Positions 54,491 to 63,459 of a stretch of DNA of 64,000 nt are shown here, piece after piece. Each line of letters begins with the position of its first letter. The first letter of the stretch is position 1. The DNA is taken from positions 62,001 through 126,000 of the forward strand of contig NZ_CAKUOF010000007.1 in assembly GCF_934668725.1 (NCBI RefSeq). Reading direction: 5' to 3'. This DNA is from an uncultured Dysgonomonas sp. GTDB taxonomy: Bacteria; Bacteroidota; Bacteroidia; Bacteroidales; Dysgonomonadaceae. The position numbers and the translations under genes were made by a program. The notes under the pieces are model-generated. The model was not told the DNA's origin. It saw nothing but the letters and a program-made list of their open reading frames with translations, and did no database searches.

Positions 54491-55680
54491 TTATTAATCA
54501 ACTCTTTATATATCGACAGCAAACTATTTATATACTTATCTTCTGAAAATTCAGTAAGACTTTGCTGTCCATTTTCTACCATACAAACATATTCTTCATC
54601 CGATAATAATATTGCTTCTGAAATATTATTCACTAAACTTTCGACATTACCTGATTCGAATAGAAAACCATTTTCGCGGTGATTTACAATTTCTGGAATA
54701 GCACCTATATCTGAAGCTATAACAGGTGTACCCTGTGATATACTTTCTGCACATGACAAAGCAAAAGTCTCATAACTTAAAGAAGGTACAATCGTGAATA
54801 AAGCATTATTTATAATTGTCTTTAATTCTTCATTTCTTTTAAATCCTAACAATTCTACATTTGTAGAAATATTAGAAAAAGGAAAGTCTCCAACACCCAC
54901 TACTTTTAATTCTACATTAGGTAATTGCTTCATAGCTGATAATAATGTTTGAATTCCCTTCTCACGAGACAATCGCCCGAAATAAAGTAAATAATTACCT
55001 TTATTTATACTCTTTAAAGAATATATTTTAACAGGATTATAAATCACAACAGATTTATCTGCTATATCTTTATTAAAAGCTAAATGCTTTTGATAGACAA
55101 AATTACTCGGACAAACAAATTCATCGACATACTTTTCTGTTTTATAAAACAGTCGCCTATAAAACATTTCCATTGTTAAAAGAGTACTCTCAATAAAGCT
55201 ACCTTTGGCACATCGAGTAAACATACAATGGAAATAATTCCCGTCAATACACTTCTCACAAATATGCTGATTTTTATCCAGTAATAAGTAAGAGGGGCAA
55301 ATTTGACGATATTCATGCAAAGTCATTACGACAGGAATTTTATGCTTTTTTAAAACAGGTAATATCGAATTCGAAAAACTATTATGATATAAATGGATGT
55401 GTGCAATGTCTGGCTTTTCTTTTTCGATAACAGATTCTAAAACTTTAACCGCAGATCGGTTATAAAAGAAAGAAGGCAAGCTCTTCATCTTTTTTATTAA
55501 TGAAGTATTACGATCAGGGTACATGATTGTATAAGTCGGTTCATAAACAACTTCACATTCATTTGTTGATAAAAGTATTACTTCGTGTCCATAATCCTTA
55601 AGTAAACGGATTGTATCCAACAAAACAGTTTCCGTTCCTCCTTTAAGTGATGGATACTTATTAATTTGAAGTACTTTCAT
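54487..55680 (-). CDS. GT4-family glycosyltransferase
   Basis: 397 residues. GT-B fold: MKVLQINKYPSLKGGTETVLLDTIRLL (acceptor side) and FGRLSREKGIQTLLSAMKQL, VPSLSYETFALSCAESISQGTPVIASDIGAIPEIV (donor side, E-x7-E with ETFALSCAE). It has the cysteine-rich insert HEYRQICPSYLLL...CEKC...FTRCAKGS, found in one subgroup of GT4 enzymes. Overlaps both neighbours by 4 bases, so it is translated in step with them. Confidence 0.9.
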   Translation of the reverse strand: MKVLQINKYPSLKGGTETVLLDTIRLLKDYGHEVILLSTNECEVVYEPTYTIMYPDRNTSLIKKMKSLPSFFYNRSAVKVLESVIEKEKPDIAHIHLYHNSFSNSILPVLKKHKIPVVMTLHEYRQICPSYLLLDKNQHICEKCIDGNYFHCMFTRCAKGSFIESTLLTMEMFYRRLFYKTEKYVDEFVCPSNFVYQKHLAFNKDIADKSVVIYNPVKIYSLKSINKGNYLLYFGRLSREKGIQTLLSAMKQLPNVELKVVGVGDFPFSNISTNVELLGFKRNEELKTIINNALFTIVPSLSYETFALSCAESISQGTPVIASDIGAIPEIVNHRENGFLFESGNVESLVNNISEAILLSDEEYVCMVENGQQSLTEFSEDKYINSLLSIYKELINK

Positions 55681-56831
55681 TTGTTTTTTATAATCTTAGA
55701 AAACAAATCTATCCAACGTGGCATAATATTCTCCGGAAAAAAACGCTGTACGCTTCTCCTTGCATTTTGCCCCATTTGTTTCCTTAATTGCTCATCCTCA
55801 ATCAGAAGTATTACCCTCTCAGATAGTTGATCTACATTTTTAGCTTCTACCAAAAAACCGTTCTCTTTATCCTTGATGATTTCTGATAATCCCTCCGAAC
55901 AATTAAAGGCAATACAAGGTAATCCGCAAGCCATAGCTTCCGGGAGAACCAAGCCGAATGCTTCGGTTATTGAAGGCATTACATATAATGAGCTATTAAG
56001 ATATTCTTGTGAAATATTTTTCACCGGAGAATATATTCGGATATTATCCTCTAATCCTAAATCTGAAATTTGTTTTTGTAAGCTTTCAATCTCATCACCA
56101 TTACCAAAAATTACTAATTCCCAAGCGGGATGCTTTTTAGAAACTAATCGCCACGCATCAATCAAATATGAAAACCCTTTTTCTTTACTCAAACGACCTA
56201 CACTTATTACTCTCTTTTGAGTATAATCAGTTGTGGAATCGGGAGGACAAAAAGGCAATGGGTTAGGGATACTTACAATACGATTATTAAGCCCTTCGCA
56301 AAGTCTTTTTTCACTGTCTGAAAGAACTACCAAAGCATCATAATATTTGAGGAATCGTTTTCTACGAAAATCAGTTACCAATGTAAAAAGTTTCGATAAC
56401 AAAGGTTGATTATTCAAACTCACTTCTACTTTTTTATGGTCTTTAGATAAATGGCTCTCTATTATTTTTCGGCTACCATCTTTTATATTACAAAGAATAG
56501 AAACCTCATGCGTACCGGTTGAGAAAACAATATCGGCTTGTATTTTTTTTAGAATTTGCTCTAAACTGAATCTATGTTTTCTTCTTTTCTCTATCTGATT
56601 TTTGATTCTTTCGAATAAGGGTAATCCTCTTAATTCTCTATAATTTATATCTAAATCAAAGAAGTGTATCCTGGATGAAAAATCAAAAAAATTCTCTCTC
56701 TCTCCCCTATCAGTCGTAATTATGGTCACATCATAACCCATAACATCAGCAAAATAGTTAGCCTTACAACAGATGCTGCGTTCCATTCCTCCCGCTTGAG
56801 ATGAGTCGATGATACAGTATACAATTTTCAT
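55677..56831 (-). CDS. GT4-family glycosyltransferase
   Basis: 384 residues. MKIVYCIIDSSQAGGMERSICCKANYFAD (N-terminal domain), RVISVGRLSKEKGFSYLIDAWRLV, and SITEAFGLVLPEAMACGLPCIAFNCSEGLSEII, the E-x7-E donor motif. Its start codon abuts the end of the polymerase-like gene. It resembles enzymes adding a hexose to a lipid-linked repeat unit; the specific linkage cannot be told. Confidence 0.9.
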   Translation of the reverse strand: MKIVYCIIDSSQAGGMERSICCKANYFADVMGYDVTIITTDRGERENFFDFSSRIHFFDLDINYRELRGLPLFERIKNQIEKRRKHRFSLEQILKKIQADIVFSTGTHEVSILCNIKDGSRKIIESHLSKDHKKVEVSLNNQPLLSKLFTLVTDFRRKRFLKYYDALVVLSDSEKRLCEGLNNRIVSIPNPLPFCPPDSTTDYTQKRVISVGRLSKEKGFSYLIDAWRLVSKKHPAWELVIFGNGDEIESLQKQISDLGLEDNIRIYSPVKNISQEYLNSSLYVMPSITEAFGLVLPEAMACGLPCIAFNCSEGLSEIIKDKENGFLVEAKNVDQLSERVILLIEDEQLRKQMGQNARRSVQRFFPENIMPRWIDLFSKIIKNK

Positions 56832-57971
56832 TTACTGAACAGATTTTTCCAAGTCAATATATTTTGATTCCGGATCAAATAATTCATCATCACCATAACG
56901 ATAACGGTATAATAACACCCAGAAAATATTATTGCCGATTATCACACTGAATAATAACAACGACTCCATCAATCCATAAACCAAAAAACTAACGAAAACT
57001 GCTATCAGAATAAAATTTTGCTGCTTCACCATATTCTTTACCGCAAAAACCCATAGCCAGATAAAATAGGCAAAGACTAAGACTCCAGCTTCAAATAACA
57101 AATGCAGATAAGAGTTATCCACAATAATATAATCGAAAGCTGTTGTTCCCCAAAGATATTGCAAAGGCGTCAAGCTATCCAATAAGTCTTTGTATAGAGT
57201 AAGCCGCTTACTCAACAGGATATTTAATACAGGATAATCATTTACATTTATGGCAAAGTAAATTGTCAACGCTGCAAATACAACAGGTAACACATATAGT
57301 ACATACCGTGAATAACCTATTCTATAATCCCCTGTAAACTTCGACCGCAAACTAAAATAACATAAGACCAGAATAAAACTTACTACAGCAAAAATAAAAC
57401 TACGAGAATCAGTCTCAATATATAAATAAACGGATATTAAAAGCAAGAAGCCTAAAAGTATCCATATAAAATTACGGTATTTTGAAATGTAGCAATACAA
57501 CAACAAAGAGATAAACAACCCCCAATAATAAAGAGTGGCAGCATTGGGATGTCCATATCCAAAATCGTAACGTATACGTATTGTTGTAATAGCTTCTGCC
57601 TGAATCATCCGTCCTGTTCCCACAAACAAAAGCATCAGCAAAGCCGTACCTCCCAATATAATTATATTGTACCGTAAATAGGTTTTAAGATCAAGAGTTG
57701 ATATACATTGCATCAAGATAATAGGAGTCAAAACATTCTGTTTATAGGGTGTAAATTGGGCAAGAGAAATTATGACTAATATTCCAAGCCAATACAGATA
57801 CTCCCTACGCATGGCTGTATAATCGAACGACAGAAGGAAAAAAAAGAAAGTAAGAATAGTCAATATCTCTTGCCTTTCACCCAACACAACCGTAAATAAG
57901 AATCTGAGATTGAGAATCAATAACAGAATAAATATGCTGGGTCTCCTTATTTTTTGCAAGATCTCACTCAT
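56832..57971 (-). CDS. O-antigen/EPS polymerase-like membrane protein (Wzy type)
   Basis: 379 residues with about ten predicted membrane helices, periplasmic loops around FGYGHPNAATLYYWGLFIS and RSFIFAVVSFILVLC, and a C-terminal cytosolic tail. The layout and the position between the chain-length kinase and glycosyltransferases indicate a Wzy-like polymerase. Sequence similarity among such proteins is low, so the call is mainly from topology and context. Confidence 0.75.
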   Translation of the reverse strand: MSEILQKIRRPSIFILLLILNLRFLFTVVLGERQEILTILTFFFFLLSFDYTAMRREYLYWLGILVIISLAQFTPYKQNVLTPIILMQCISTLDLKTYLRYNIIILGGTALLMLLFVGTGRMIQAEAITTIRIRYDFGYGHPNAATLYYWGLFISLLLYCYISKYRNFIWILLGFLLLISVYLYIETDSRSFIFAVVSFILVLCYFSLRSKFTGDYRIGYSRYVLYVLPVVFAALTIYFAINVNDYPVLNILLSKRLTLYKDLLDSLTPLQYLWGTTAFDYIIVDNSYLHLLFEAGVLVFAYFIWLWVFAVKNMVKQQNFILIAVFVSFLVYGLMESLLLFSVIIGNNIFWVLLYRYRYGDDELFDPESKYIDLEKSVQ

Positions 57972-58013
57972 CCCTAATTTATCTTCTTTTACTTACATCC
58001 TGAATATTTCAGA

Positions 58014-60323
58014 TTATTTTGTTCTGTTTGTATTCGAACCATATCCATAACCATAAGCGGCTTTAGTGGTTGTACCATTTATTACGATGGATAATTTCTT
58101 CAATTTCTGTTCTTCAACAATTGACTCTGCCAGTTTCAGATACGATTTGTTGGTATAATTTGCTCTAAAAAGATATACTGTTGTATCTGAGATCCGATCA
58201 AGACAGAAGGTATCCGAAACCATACCCACCGGTGCTGTATCCACTATTATATAATCAAAATTATCACGCAGATAACCAAACATCTCTTCCAAGCGGTCGT
58301 TCAATAACAATTCAGAAGGGTTAGGAGGAATAGGGCCTGCAGGAATTACGTACACATTGGGATGTAAATCGGGACGATGTATTATAATTTCCTCGGGTTT
58401 CATATCGTCAGAAGCCAGATACAAGGTCATTCCGTCTTTTCTGTTTATGCTTAAATATTCAGTCAGTTTCGGGTTACGAATATCCAGCCCGACCAATACC
58501 ACTTTTTTATTTTTAATCAATGAAAACGATAATGCCAAGTTGACTGTAAAGAAAGATTTACCCTCACCACTCACACTTGATGTAACCAAGATTACCTTAT
58601 CTTCTTTTTTCATCAGGAATTGAAGATTAGTTCTCACCAATCTGAACAACTCGGCAGTAGAAGTACTTACCCCTTCTGCGACAGCAACATTTCCGGCATT
58701 TTTATCGAGACAGATTTCACCCAAGACAGGTACGGATGTAGCATCTTCTAATTCGTCCTTCGAAGCTATCTTAGTCTTAAATATATCCAGCAGATAAATA
58801 ATCAGAATAGGAATCATTATCGCAAAAAGCAAAGCGATGCCCAATGTTATCATTTTACGGGGTGCAACAGGTTTCCAAATATTATATGCACCATCAATCA
58901 CCTTTGCTTTAGCTGTAGTTGAAGCCAACGTTAATTGAGTTTCTTCCATCTTTGTTAGCAAAAAGATATAGAGGTCTGATTTTACTTTTCGCTGACGTTC
59001 TATCTCTAGATACTCACGTTCCTGTCTGGGCATTTCTGATAAACGCGATTGCATTTCGCCTTCTAAACCTGCCCAATCTTTCTTACGAATACTAATATCT
59101 TTACGTGCATTACGGATGCTGGTTTCTACGTTTTTCCGTAACAATCCAATTTGTTCATTCATCGTCACAACAGCCGGGTTTTTATCTGTGCTGCTCTGCA
59201 ACAAATGGTTTCTCTCTAGCAATGCTGAATTATAAGCCCTGATTGCTTCTAGCGTATGACCCGAAACAGCCGCATTAGCCGGAATCAGTTCGTATTTATT
59301 TTTCGGCTCAGAAATAAACTTTTCCAACATATCAGCTATACTCAACTGAATATCAATCTCTGTATTCTTTTCCTGTAAATCATTATATTTCTCAATAAAT
59401 ACAGTAGATTCTGCTGTTATGTCTGTTATATTATTTTGTTTTTTGAAGTTCTCCAGATATTTTTCCAATCCGTTCAGTTCAGAAGCTAAAAGGTCAATAC
59501 GTTCTTTTATAAAATCCGCTGTATTCTCGGCTTCTCTATTCTTATCCGCTTTTGCATCAATATTGTATAATTCGACCAGCTTATTCAGTATATTTTTACC
59601 CCGCTCCCTATTCACGTCTCTGACACTGAGGCTTATTATATCAGAACTATTACCTGCTGCACCGATCATAATTCTATTTCTGAATTTTTCGGCGGCATAA
59701 TCTAGGCCTGACAAAAATATTTCTATTGTATAATCTTCTTTTCCAATAGACTTGCCTGAATAGTTTAAAGAAAAACTACCATATGGAGTCTTTATTTCAG
59801 CAGGCAAAGAATCAAATTGAACCTCTCCAACTTTATGTCCATCAATTTCGGTTTTTACTTCAACCGAATTGTCTTTTACCTTTACTGTAAAACTTATCGG
59901 CATCGACAAAGTATCCATCACTTCCCTATCAACAGTTATAACAAGAGGCGAAGTATTATACATAGACTTATCAAATGGAAACTTCTTGAGGTCGTAAGTA
60001 GTATATAAGCCCAACTCATAAATCATATCCCGCATATGTGACTGAGAAGACATTACTGCAGCCTCATCGTCAATATTATCTGAGTCGGCCAAACCACCCA
60101 AGCCAAAACTTCGAACAAGCGATGAGGCTATCTTTGCTCCTTCAGCTTCCGTTCTTAGTTTAACATTCGATACAATTAAATAAGTAGGGTCTACTGTCTT
60201 CAGGTAAGCAATAGCTATGAAGAGACAAACGATACCTGACAACAGAAACCATTTCCAGTATCGTGTATATTTTAGGATTACATCCCCTACATTTACAAAT
60301 TCCGATTTCTTTTTTCCACTCAT
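58014..60323 (-). CDS. exopolysaccharide chain-length/tyrosine autokinase (Wzc-like)
   Basis: 769 residues. N-terminal Wzz domain with TM1 (about 24-44), a long periplasmic coiled-coil region (about 255-460), TM2 (about 485-508: ITLGIALLFAIMIPILIIYLL), and a cytosolic BY-kinase with Walker A SSVSGEGKSFFTVNLA, Walker A' KKVVLVGLDIRNP and Walker B FDYIIVDTAPVG. The C-terminus has a tyrosine cluster AAYGYGYGSN that would be autophosphorylated. It works with the Wza-like lipoprotein 17 bases upstream in the operon to set chain length and drive export. Confidence 0.92.
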   Translation of the reverse strand: MSGKKKSEFVNVGDVILKYTRYWKWFLLSGIVCLFIAIAYLKTVDPTYLIVSNVKLRTEAEGAKIASSLVRSFGLGGLADSDNIDDEAAVMSSQSHMRDMIYELGLYTTYDLKKFPFDKSMYNTSPLVITVDREVMDTLSMPISFTVKVKDNSVEVKTEIDGHKVGEVQFDSLPAEIKTPYGSFSLNYSGKSIGKEDYTIEIFLSGLDYAAEKFRNRIMIGAAGNSSDIISLSVRDVNRERGKNILNKLVELYNIDAKADKNREAENTADFIKERIDLLASELNGLEKYLENFKKQNNITDITAESTVFIEKYNDLQEKNTEIDIQLSIADMLEKFISEPKNKYELIPANAAVSGHTLEAIRAYNSALLERNHLLQSSTDKNPAVVTMNEQIGLLRKNVETSIRNARKDISIRKKDWAGLEGEMQSRLSEMPRQEREYLEIERQRKVKSDLYIFLLTKMEETQLTLASTTAKAKVIDGAYNIWKPVAPRKMITLGIALLFAIMIPILIIYLLDIFKTKIASKDELEDATSVPVLGEICLDKNAGNVAVAEGVSTSTAELFRLVRTNLQFLMKKEDKVILVTSSVSGEGKSFFTVNLALSFSLIKNKKVVLVGLDIRNPKLTEYLSINRKDGMTLYLASDDMKPEEIIIHRPDLHPNVYVIPAGPIPPNPSELLLNDRLEEMFGYLRDNFDYIIVDTAPVGMVSDTFCLDRISDTTVYLFRANYTNKSYLKLAESIVEEQKLKKLSIVINGTTTKAAYGYGYGSNTNRTK

Positions 60324-60340
60324 AAAAAAAGTATTATACC

Positions 60341-61141
60341 CTATTTATTAGACACTGCTATGATTAGCGATATGGTGGCTATAATACTTGTTATAGCCGT
60401 ACTTATCAGTGTCAGATTAAATTGTTTCTGTTGACTCATTTGTGAGTCTTTCTGATGTTCTTTATTAGACTCTACATAAATAATGTCATTTTGTTGCAAA
60501 TAAAAGTGTTTCGAAGAAAACACATTCTTACTATTGGTCAAATCGAAACGTATAAATTCTTTTTTATCTCCATTTTCTCGAATCAACAAAACATTATCAC
60601 GCCTTCCATAAAGAGTCAAATCACGGGCATTTGCTATTGCGTCTAATATGGATACCCGTTGACCAGTAAAATAAAAAGGTCCGGGTGCATTAACCGAGCC
60701 AAGGACCGACACTCTAAAATTCAATATCTGTATGTTAACAATAGGGTCTTTTACATAATCCTCCAATCGTGTCTGCAACAAATTAACTGCCTCCTCTACA
60801 GACAGTCCTGCCAATCTGATCTTTCCTAAAGTCGGGAAGTTTATTTCACCCTCGCTATCAACTAAATAAGAAGGTAATGAGTTTTGAGTTAAATTGCCGG
60901 GAGACAGAGCCGCTGCAGTTGGTAAATTAAATGGAGTTACTGCTTGTGGGTTTACAGATGAGACGACTATACCTAATTGATCATCAGGTTTTATTCGTAT
61001 TTCTTGTACAGAGTCGGACAAAGCAACTTCTTTTTGCAGATATGCATCCAGATCCTGAAAGTACGAGAAGTTTTTAGTTGTTCCACATGAACTACAAAGA
61101 ATGATTACTCCAATAAACAGTAGAAAATGATATCTCTTCAT
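60341..61141 (-). CDS. polysaccharide export lipoprotein (Wza-like)
   Basis: 266 residues. Lipobox LCSSC (Cys near 19), then the Poly_export domain (about 40-130: RIKPDDQLGIVVSSVNPQAVTPFN, YLVDSEGEINFPTLGKIRLAGLSVEEAVNLLQTRLEDYVKDPIVNIQ) and SLBB domain (VSVLGSVNAPGPFYFTGQRVSILDAIANARDLTLYGRRDNVLLIREN). A C-terminal helix (about 243-263) spans the membrane. Forms the outer-membrane export channel. First gene of the operon. Confidence 0.93.
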   Translation of the reverse strand: MKRYHFLLFIGVIILCSSCGTTKNFSYFQDLDAYLQKEVALSDSVQEIRIKPDDQLGIVVSSVNPQAVTPFNLPTAAALSPGNLTQNSLPSYLVDSEGEINFPTLGKIRLAGLSVEEAVNLLQTRLEDYVKDPIVNIQILNFRVSVLGSVNAPGPFYFTGQRVSILDAIANARDLTLYGRRDNVLLIRENGDKKEFIRFDLTNSKNVFSSKHFYLQQNDIIYVESNKEHQKDSQMSQQKQFNLTLISTAITSIIATISLIIAVSNK

Positions 61142-61212
61142 TTATTATTTTTTTATACTTATAACACTCACCTAAAAAGTAAACACTTAAAAGAGTCTTA
61201 ATTATAACGTCT

Positions 61213-61235
61213 ATAGTATAGAGAAATTATACTAT
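61213..61235. promoter_or_regulatory. inverted repeat in the leader of the EPS operon
   Basis: ATAGTATA (61213-61220) is the exact inverse of TATACTAT (61228-61235), seven bases apart. It lies just downstream of the -7 box on the minus strand (61249-61242) and could be an operator for a regulator of EPS synthesis. Confidence 0.45.
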
Positions 61236-61241
61236 GAATGA

Positions 61242-61249
61242 CAAAGATA
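61242..61249 (-). promoter_or_regulatory. -7 box of the EPS operon
   Basis: TATCTTTG on the minus strand, 100 bases before the start codon of the Wza-like gene. Confidence 0.55.
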
Positions 61250-61362
61250 CTTTTTTAATGAAAAGTTATTCTTTTAATCAACATAAAAGTGTTTTTTATA
61301 AAAACAAAAAGCCCTTCGAATAATATATCCAAAGGGCTCATTTTTATCACAGTACGATTTTC

Positions 61363-62139
61363 TTACAAATCTAAAGGTAAGAAACCTACATTGTTTATCA
61401 ATTCGGTGTCTACCATAATACGCCCACAATATTCACATACCAGGATTTTCTTACCTAGCTTGATATCCATTTGTTTTTGTGGTGGTATTTTATTGAAACA
61501 GCCTCCACAAGCACCACGCTCGATAGAAACAATTGCCAATCCATTACGTGCACTCTTACGGATACGCTTAAACGCCTGAAGAAGACGAGGTTCAACTTCT
61601 GTTTCGATAGCTTTTATCTCATCTCTCAAAACCTCTTCTTGTTGTTTTGTTTCTGAAACAATCTCATCCAATTCTTCTTTCTTTTGTGCCAGGTCAGCAG
61701 AACGCTCTGTAAGGAATGTATGGCTTGTTTCGATTTGCTCTTTCAAACTCTTTACATTTTGCGTAAATTCTTTGATACGCTTTTCAGCTAATTCGATTTC
61801 TAATGTTTCGAACTCTATTTCTTTACTCAAGTGGTCGTATTCACGATTGTTACGTACATTATCAAGTTGTTCTTTATACTTCTCAATCTTCAATGTACAA
61901 TCCTGAATTTTTTGTTTTTGTTGGCTAACTGCTGCTTCAAATTCTTTAAGATCCGATTCGTATTTACCAACACGGGTTTTAAGACCAGCAATTTCGTCAT
62001 CTAAGTCTGCCACCTCCAAAGGTAACTCACCGCGAAGAATCTTAATTTTATCTACTTCTGATAATTTTTCTTGCAAATTATAAAGCGTTCTTAGCTTATC
62101 TTCTACTGCAACTTCTTTTTCAGCCGATTTCTTTGCCAT
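61363..62139 (-). CDS. coiled-coil protein with C-terminal zinc ribbon (C4-type)
   Basis: 258 residues. Residues 1-190 are almost continuous heptad-rich helices (long coiled coil). From about 205 follows a zinc ribbon with GACGGCFNKIPP and CEYCGRIM, four cysteines. This is the zf-RING_7/CT398-like family found beside nif3 genes in many Bacteroidetes and Chlamydia. Its role is unknown; a part in nucleic-acid handling or flagellum-like assembly has been proposed for relatives. It is downstream of the NIF3 gene. Confidence 0.87.
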   Translation of the reverse strand: MAKKSAEKEVAVEDKLRTLYNLQEKLSEVDKIKILRGELPLEVADLDDEIAGLKTRVGKYESDLKEFEAAVSQQKQKIQDCTLKIEKYKEQLDNVRNNREYDHLSKEIEFETLEIELAEKRIKEFTQNVKSLKEQIETSHTFLTERSADLAQKKEELDEIVSETKQQEEVLRDEIKAIETEVEPRLLQAFKRIRKSARNGLAIVSIERGACGGCFNKIPPQKQMDIKLGKKILVCEYCGRIMVDTELINNVGFLPLDL

Positions 62140-62181
62140 TTTTATTTTGTTTTTAATTACAACTTACACATTATTTAGAAT

Positions 62182-62298
62182 AAAAAAATGCAGTAAACAA
62201 AAGCTTTCAATAGGCTTTTTTATTTACTACATTGCACTATTTCAGTGGGAGTACATCACCACATCCATACACAGAATTGATATGTATTCGTTACAATT
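62182..62298 (-). ncRNA. possible small RNA or attenuated leader (about 115 nt)
   Basis: A promoter-like element (62335-62305) is followed by about 115 bases and a strong terminator (62233-62182). No open frame of note lies in between. It may be a stand-alone small RNA, a leader attenuator of the zinc-ribbon gene, or simply the terminator of the upstream nif3 gene next to a chance promoter match. No known RNA family was recognised. Confidence 0.3.
62187..62233 (-). terminator. terminator hairpin in front of the zinc-ribbon gene
   Basis: On the minus strand AATGTAGTAAA (62233-62223) pairs with TTTACTGCATT (62197-62187), one wobble, extended by AAAGC/GCTTT inside, and followed by a run of about seven Ts (62188-62182). 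Its position between a -7 box and the gene start is odd, see findings. Confidence 0.75.
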
Positions 62299-62304
62299 CG
62301 AGTA

Positions 62305-62335
62305 CAAAGATACTACATTTTCACTATATATCAAC
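62305..62335 (-). promoter_or_regulatory. promoter upstream of the hairpin and zinc-ribbon gene
   Basis: On the minus strand GTTG (62335-62332), a 19-base spacer and TATCTTTG (62312-62305). The transcript would start near 62298. Confidence 0.5.
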
Positions 62336-62341
62336 TGTTAC

Positions 62342-63436
62342 TTACAGATATTTCACAGGATTAACATCAAACTGTGAGAGGTTTAATTCAACTTCAGGAT
62401 GTTTTGCAGAAATCAAATCATAAAAAATATCTTTGGTACAAACCTCCGACTCATAATGACCTACAGTAGCCAACAGTATCTTATTCTCCACATCATAAAA
62501 ATCGTTATACTTAGCTTCACCTGTTATAAAAATATCAGCTCCGTAACCAATCGCCTGAGGAATAAGAAAAGCTCCGCTTCCTCCACACAAAGCTACCTCA
62601 TGAATCATAGTTCCTCGATAGGTGGAGTGTTGAATGCTCGACAAATGCAAGGTATCTTTTAAATAATACAGGAAATCTTCTTCTTCCATCGGGTCGGGCA
62701 GAGTTCCCACAATACCACTACCGGCTTGCGCCCATGTATTTTCTAACTTATAAAAATCATAAGCTGGTTCTTCATAAGGATGTATTGCCAGTAAAGCATT
62801 TAATACTTCTTTTTGCTTAAAGGCCGGAAGTATTACCTCTATACGAATCTCGGTCTCACGATGCAACTCACCTTTTTCTCCTAAAAAGGGATTTGAGTTT
62901 TCTCCTCCCCTATAGGTTCCTTCGCCTGTGATATTATAACTACATGCATCGTAATTGCCAATATTTCCTGCTCCTGCATTAAACAATACTGTACGCACAC
63001 TTTCAGCATAATCGACCGGAACAAATGTTACCAGTTTTATTAAACTACTTTTTTGTGGTGCAAGAATCTTAACCTGCTGTAAATCGAGTATTTTAGCTAA
63101 TTGATAATTGACTCCGCCAACAGCATTGTCTAAATTAGTATGTGCAGCATATACAACAATATCATGTTTACAAGCTTTTATCATGCAACGCTCTACATAA
63201 TTTTTACCTGTCAAAGATTTAAAACTACGAAAAGCCAGAGGGTGATGTGATATAACGAGATTACATCCCAAACGGATAGCCTCATCCATTACATCTTCGG
63301 TAACATCTATACATAAAAGCACAGCTTTTACTTCGTGGCTCACGTCACCAATCTGTACGCCACAATTATCGAAACTCTCCTGCAAAGGCAGGGGAGCCAG
63401 ATGCTCTATTGTTTGTAGTATTTCTTTTATTTTCAT
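62342..63436 (-). CDS. NIF3-family dinuclear metal protein (YqfO type)
   Basis: 364 residues. Metal ligands in VISHHPLAF (HH at about 65), YAAHTNLDNAVGG, and GHYESE near the C-terminus. A central insert (about 130-250: KLVTFVPVDYAESVRTVLFNAGAGNIGNYDACSYN) is the PII-like domain of the longer YqfO subgroup. The family forms hexameric toroids and has been linked to GTP cyclohydrolase I type 2 activity, but that role is disputed. Followed by the zinc-ribbon coiled-coil gene. Confidence 0.93.
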   Translation of the reverse strand: MKIKEILQTIEHLAPLPLQESFDNCGVQIGDVSHEVKAVLLCIDVTEDVMDEAIRLGCNLVISHHPLAFRSFKSLTGKNYVERCMIKACKHDIVVYAAHTNLDNAVGGVNYQLAKILDLQQVKILAPQKSSLIKLVTFVPVDYAESVRTVLFNAGAGNIGNYDACSYNITGEGTYRGGENSNPFLGEKGELHRETEIRIEVILPAFKQKEVLNALLAIHPYEEPAYDFYKLENTWAQAGSGIVGTLPDPMEEEDFLYYLKDTLHLSSIQHSTYRGTMIHEVALCGGSGAFLIPQAIGYGADIFITGEAKYNDFYDVENKILLATVGHYESEVCTKDIFYDLISAKHPEVELNLSQFDVNPVKYL

Positions 63437-63459
63437 GATAATCGTCTTTTAGAAAAATT

